Positions 6,905 to 8,523 of a DNA stretch of 8,523 nt are shown one piece after another (position 1 is the first letter of the stretch; each line of letters starts with the position of its first letter). The position numbers and the translations under genes are program-made. The DNA comes from JBFMFH01 sp040752275. GTDB taxonomy: Bacteria; Acidobacteriota; Vicinamibacteria; Vicinamibacterales; JAKQTR01. The stretch is taken from contig JBFMFH010000033.1 of the NCBI GenBank assembly GCA_040752275.1, forward strand, positions 1 to 8,523, written 5' to 3'. The notes below the pieces were generated by a model. That model made no database searches, was not told the origin of the DNA, and was given only the letters and a program-made list of their open reading frames with translations.

Positions 6905-6913
6905 ACTATAGCA
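6905..6913 (-). promoter_or_regulatory. Extended -10 promoter element for ftsEX
   Basis: On the minus strand TGCTATAGT fits an extended -10 box (TGn followed by TATAGT, five of six to consensus) in an AT-rich island of an otherwise very GC-rich 91-base gap. No good -35 box lies 16-18 bases upstream, which is common for extended -10 promoters. The predicted transcript start near 6898 gives a leader of about 50 bases before the ftsE GTG. Sequence match is direct; activity is inferred. Confidence 0.5.
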
Positions 6914-6926
6914 TACGGCCTGCTCG

Positions 6927-6952
6927 CCCGAGGGCCCTCAGCGCCCGTCGGG
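6927..6952 (-). other. GC-rich hairpin enclosing the gatB stop codon
   Basis: The minus-strand RNA can pair CCCGA with TCGGG and GGGC with GCCC, with one bulged C and a 7-base loop that holds the gatB TGA. It lies immediately upstream of the ftsE -10 element. There is no U tract after it, so it does not qualify as a standard intrinsic terminator. It may slow transcription or protect the gatB 3' end, or be chance in GC-rich DNA. Confidence 0.3.
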
Positions 6953-8380
6953 CCCTGCCAGCCACGCCCGCACGAGTTCGTCGACGAGCGCTGGATTGGC
7001 CCGTCCGCCGCTCGCCTTCATGGCCTTGCCGATTAGGAACCCCAGGACCGCCGCCTTGCCGGCTCGGAACTGCGACACGGGGCCGGGATGCGCGGACAAG
7101 GTTTCGGCAACGAGCGATTGCAGACCCTCGACGCTGGAATCCTGCGAGAGGCCCTCCGCTTCGACGACCTCTTCGGGCGAAGCCCCCTCCGCTAGCATCC
7201 TGGCGAGGACCCTCTTCGCTGCCGTCGCCGACAGCCTGCCGGCGTCGACCATCCGGAGCAGCCGTCCGACGTCCCGCCCGCCGAAGGGCAGCGACCCGGC
7301 GTCGAGTCCGGTCTCCTTCATCCGCCGCACTAGCTCACCCGTGACCCAGTTGGCCGCCTGGCGCGAGTCTCCCACCTCGGCCGCCGCCGCTTCGAATACC
7401 CACCGCAGTCCCGCGTCGTCGGCGAGACGGCGGGCGACGTCTTCGTCAAGTCCGTGGTCTGCGACGAGTCGCGCCGCGATCGCCTCGGGCAGATCGGGCA
7501 ACACCTGGCGCAGTTGGGCAATCCGCGAGGGCAGGATGTGGAGGGGCGGCAGATCGGGCTCTGCAAAGTAGCGATAGTCGTGCGCCTCCTCCTTGGCGCG
7601 CATCGTCGCGGTTCGGCCTGTCCGTTCGTCCCAGAGGCGCGTGTCCGCCCGGATGCGCTGGCCTGCCAGGAGGGTCTCCGTCTGGCGGGTCACTTCGTAC
7701 TCGAGCGCGCGCTCCAGCCACCTAAACGAGTTGAGGTTCTTGACTTCGACCTTCTCGCCGAAGGCGGTGTCCCCGACCCGGCGGACCGACACATTGGCAT
7801 CGCAGCGCAGGCTGCCCTCCTCCATGCAGCCGTCCGAGGCACCAACGGCCACGAGCAGAGCCCTCAGCCGCCGGAAGAAGTCGGCGGCGTCAGCCGGAGT
7901 CCGCAGGTCCGGACCCGTCACGATTTCCACCAGCGGCACGCCGCTTCGATTGAAGTCGACGAACGTGTCGGCCCCCTCCCCGACGTCGTGGAGGGACTTG
8001 CCGGCATCCTCCTCGAGATGGAGCCGATCGATCGCCACGCGCACGTCCCGGCCGGCACTCGTCCAGCGGACTTCTCCGCCGGTTGCAAGCGGCCGGTCGT
8101 ACTGCGTGATCTGATAGCCCTTGGGCAGGTCAGGGTAGAAGTAGTTCTTGCGCGCGAATACGGACACCGGATGCAGCGTGCAGCCCAGCGCCAGCGCCGC
8201 CGTGATCGCGAGGTCGACGGCTGCGCCGTTCAGCACCGGAAGCGCACCGGGCAATCCGAGGCACACCGGACAGGTCCGAGAGTTGGGAGCCGCACCGAAC
8301 GTGGCTGCGCACCCGCAGAACAGCTTGCTGCGCGTGAGGAGCTGGGCATGGATCTCGAGGCCGATGACAGGTTCGAACAT
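6938..8380 (-). CDS. gatB: GatB, Asp-tRNA(Asn)/Glu-tRNA(Gln) amidotransferase subunit B
   Basis: GatB is the tRNA-binding and kinase-like subunit of GatCAB, which activates the misacylated aspartate or glutamate and, with ammonia from GatA, makes Asn-tRNA(Asn) or Gln-tRNA(Gln). The 480 residues are the usual length. Family motifs are EPVIGLEIHAQLLTRSKLFCGC at 3-24, TCPVCLGLPGALPVLN (36-51; with Cys22, Cys24, Cys37 and Cys40 forming a likely metal site), ARKNYFYPDLPKGYQITQYD (76-95), HLEEDAGK (121-128), the signature VDFNRSGVPLVEIVT (141-155), EVKNLNSF (212-219) and RTKE-like MRAKEEAHDYRYFAEPDLPP (260-279). The tail from about 330 is the YqeY-like tRNA-binding domain, with ANWVTGEL (343-350). 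The ATG at 8380 fits the family N-terminus although no strong Shine-Dalgarno precedes it. gatA and gatC are not visible; they may lie upstream of the window or elsewhere. Confidence 0.97.
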   Translation of the reverse strand: MFEPVIGLEIHAQLLTRSKLFCGCAATFGAAPNSRTCPVCLGLPGALPVLNGAAVDLAITAALALGCTLHPVSVFARKNYFYPDLPKGYQITQYDRPLATGGEVRWTSAGRDVRVAIDRLHLEEDAGKSLHDVGEGADTFVDFNRSGVPLVEIVTGPDLRTPADAADFFRRLRALLVAVGASDGCMEEGSLRCDANVSVRRVGDTAFGEKVEVKNLNSFRWLERALEYEVTRQTETLLAGQRIRADTRLWDERTGRTATMRAKEEAHDYRYFAEPDLPPLHILPSRIAQLRQVLPDLPEAIAARLVADHGLDEDVARRLADDAGLRWVFEAAAAEVGDSRQAANWVTGELVRRMKETGLDAGSLPFGGRDVGRLLRMVDAGRLSATAAKRVLARMLAEGASPEEVVEAEGLSQDSSVEGLQSLVAETLSAHPGPVSQFRAGKAAVLGFLIGKAMKASGGRANPALVDELVRAWLAGPDGR

Positions 8381-8416
8381 GAATCGTGGCGGGCCGCCGC
8401 GCTGATCCCCGTCACG

Positions 8417-8422
8417 AGTATA
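8417..8422 (-). promoter_or_regulatory. Putative -10 box upstream of gatB
   Basis: TATACT on the minus strand (five of six to consensus) stands out in GC-rich surroundings and would place a transcript start near 8410, about 30 bases before the gatB ATG. No recognisable -35 box is found 16-18 bases upstream (best is CACTAG), so this is tentative. The remaining sequence up to 8523 shows no gene I can identify. Confidence 0.4.
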
Positions 8423-8523
8423 CCGCCAGCGCCGGCCCGCTAGTGCCCTGGAACCGTGATGCCTTGCAGAAGTCCCGGAGCGCGGCGCCCGGCTGGCCAG
8501 GCGCGACGACTGAGCATACTCCC

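Noticed and set aside
6172..7344. A 390-codon open frame on the plus strand
   Set aside because: It spans ftsE, the intergenic gap and the end of gatB in antisense, with no recognisable protein features.
7454..8443. A 329-codon open frame on the plus strand
   Set aside because: It is antisense to gatB, whose motifs are complete; the translation has the composition of a GC-rich shadow.
8440..8523. tRNA-like start on the minus strand (GGGAGTATGCTCAGTCG)
   Set aside because: It resembles an acceptor and D-arm opening, but no anticodon arm, T arm or matching acceptor 3' strand follows within tRNA length.
8415..8523. Possible end of an upstream minus-strand gene (an open frame ending in TGA at about 8413-8415, and another ending in TAG near 8440)
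   Set aside because: Two frames are open to the window edge, but about 30 codons without a recognisable motif cannot distinguish a gene end from chance; neither looks like the GatA C-terminus.

Overview
The window is a compact piece of a high-GC (roughly two-thirds G+C by eye) bacterial chromosome. All eight supported genes lie on the minus strand, so transcription runs from high to low coordinates: gatB, ftsE, ftsX, a 97-residue unknown protein, a MOFRL-type glycerate 2-kinase, a 133-residue membrane-anchored unknown protein, rnr (RNase R) and the first 312 codons of selB. No mobile element, CRISPR array, rRNA or tRNA gene was found. The long open frames on the plus strand are antisense shadows of these genes. 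The genes are housekeeping types. The high GC and the mix of MOFRL kinase, RNase R and SelB would suit an Acidobacteriota-like or deltaproteobacterial-grade organism, but that assignment is inference and cannot be settled from this sequence.

Region by region: the 143 bases at 8381-8523 hold a putative -10 box for gatB but no recognisable gene. gatB (6938-8380) encodes the B subunit of the tRNA-dependent amidotransferase. A 91-base gap follows, with a GC-rich hairpin around the gatB stop and an extended -10 element reading into ftsE-ftsX, the cell-division ABC transporter pair (5281-6846). At the end of ftsX is the best promoter in the window, TTGACA-17 bp-TACACT, whose -35 box overlaps the ftsX stop codon. 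It should drive a tightly packed unit of orf97, glycerate kinase, orf133, rnr and selB. These genes overlap by 4 bases or are separated by no more than 15 bases, which implies translational coupling.

The most unusual point is start-codon usage in this operon. Neither the kinase nor rnr has an ATG, GTG or TTG at a position that fits its protein family. Both have a CTG directly after a Shine-Dalgarno-like sequence, and in the kinase the CTG overlaps the upstream TGA as CTGA. Both would begin (M)-Thr-Arg. The second point is that selB, marking a selenocysteine-decoding organism, sits downstream of rnr in an operon with a glycerate kinase and two unrecognised small proteins. I do not see a clearly new biological system. 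The two small conserved-looking proteins and the CTG starts are the best leads.
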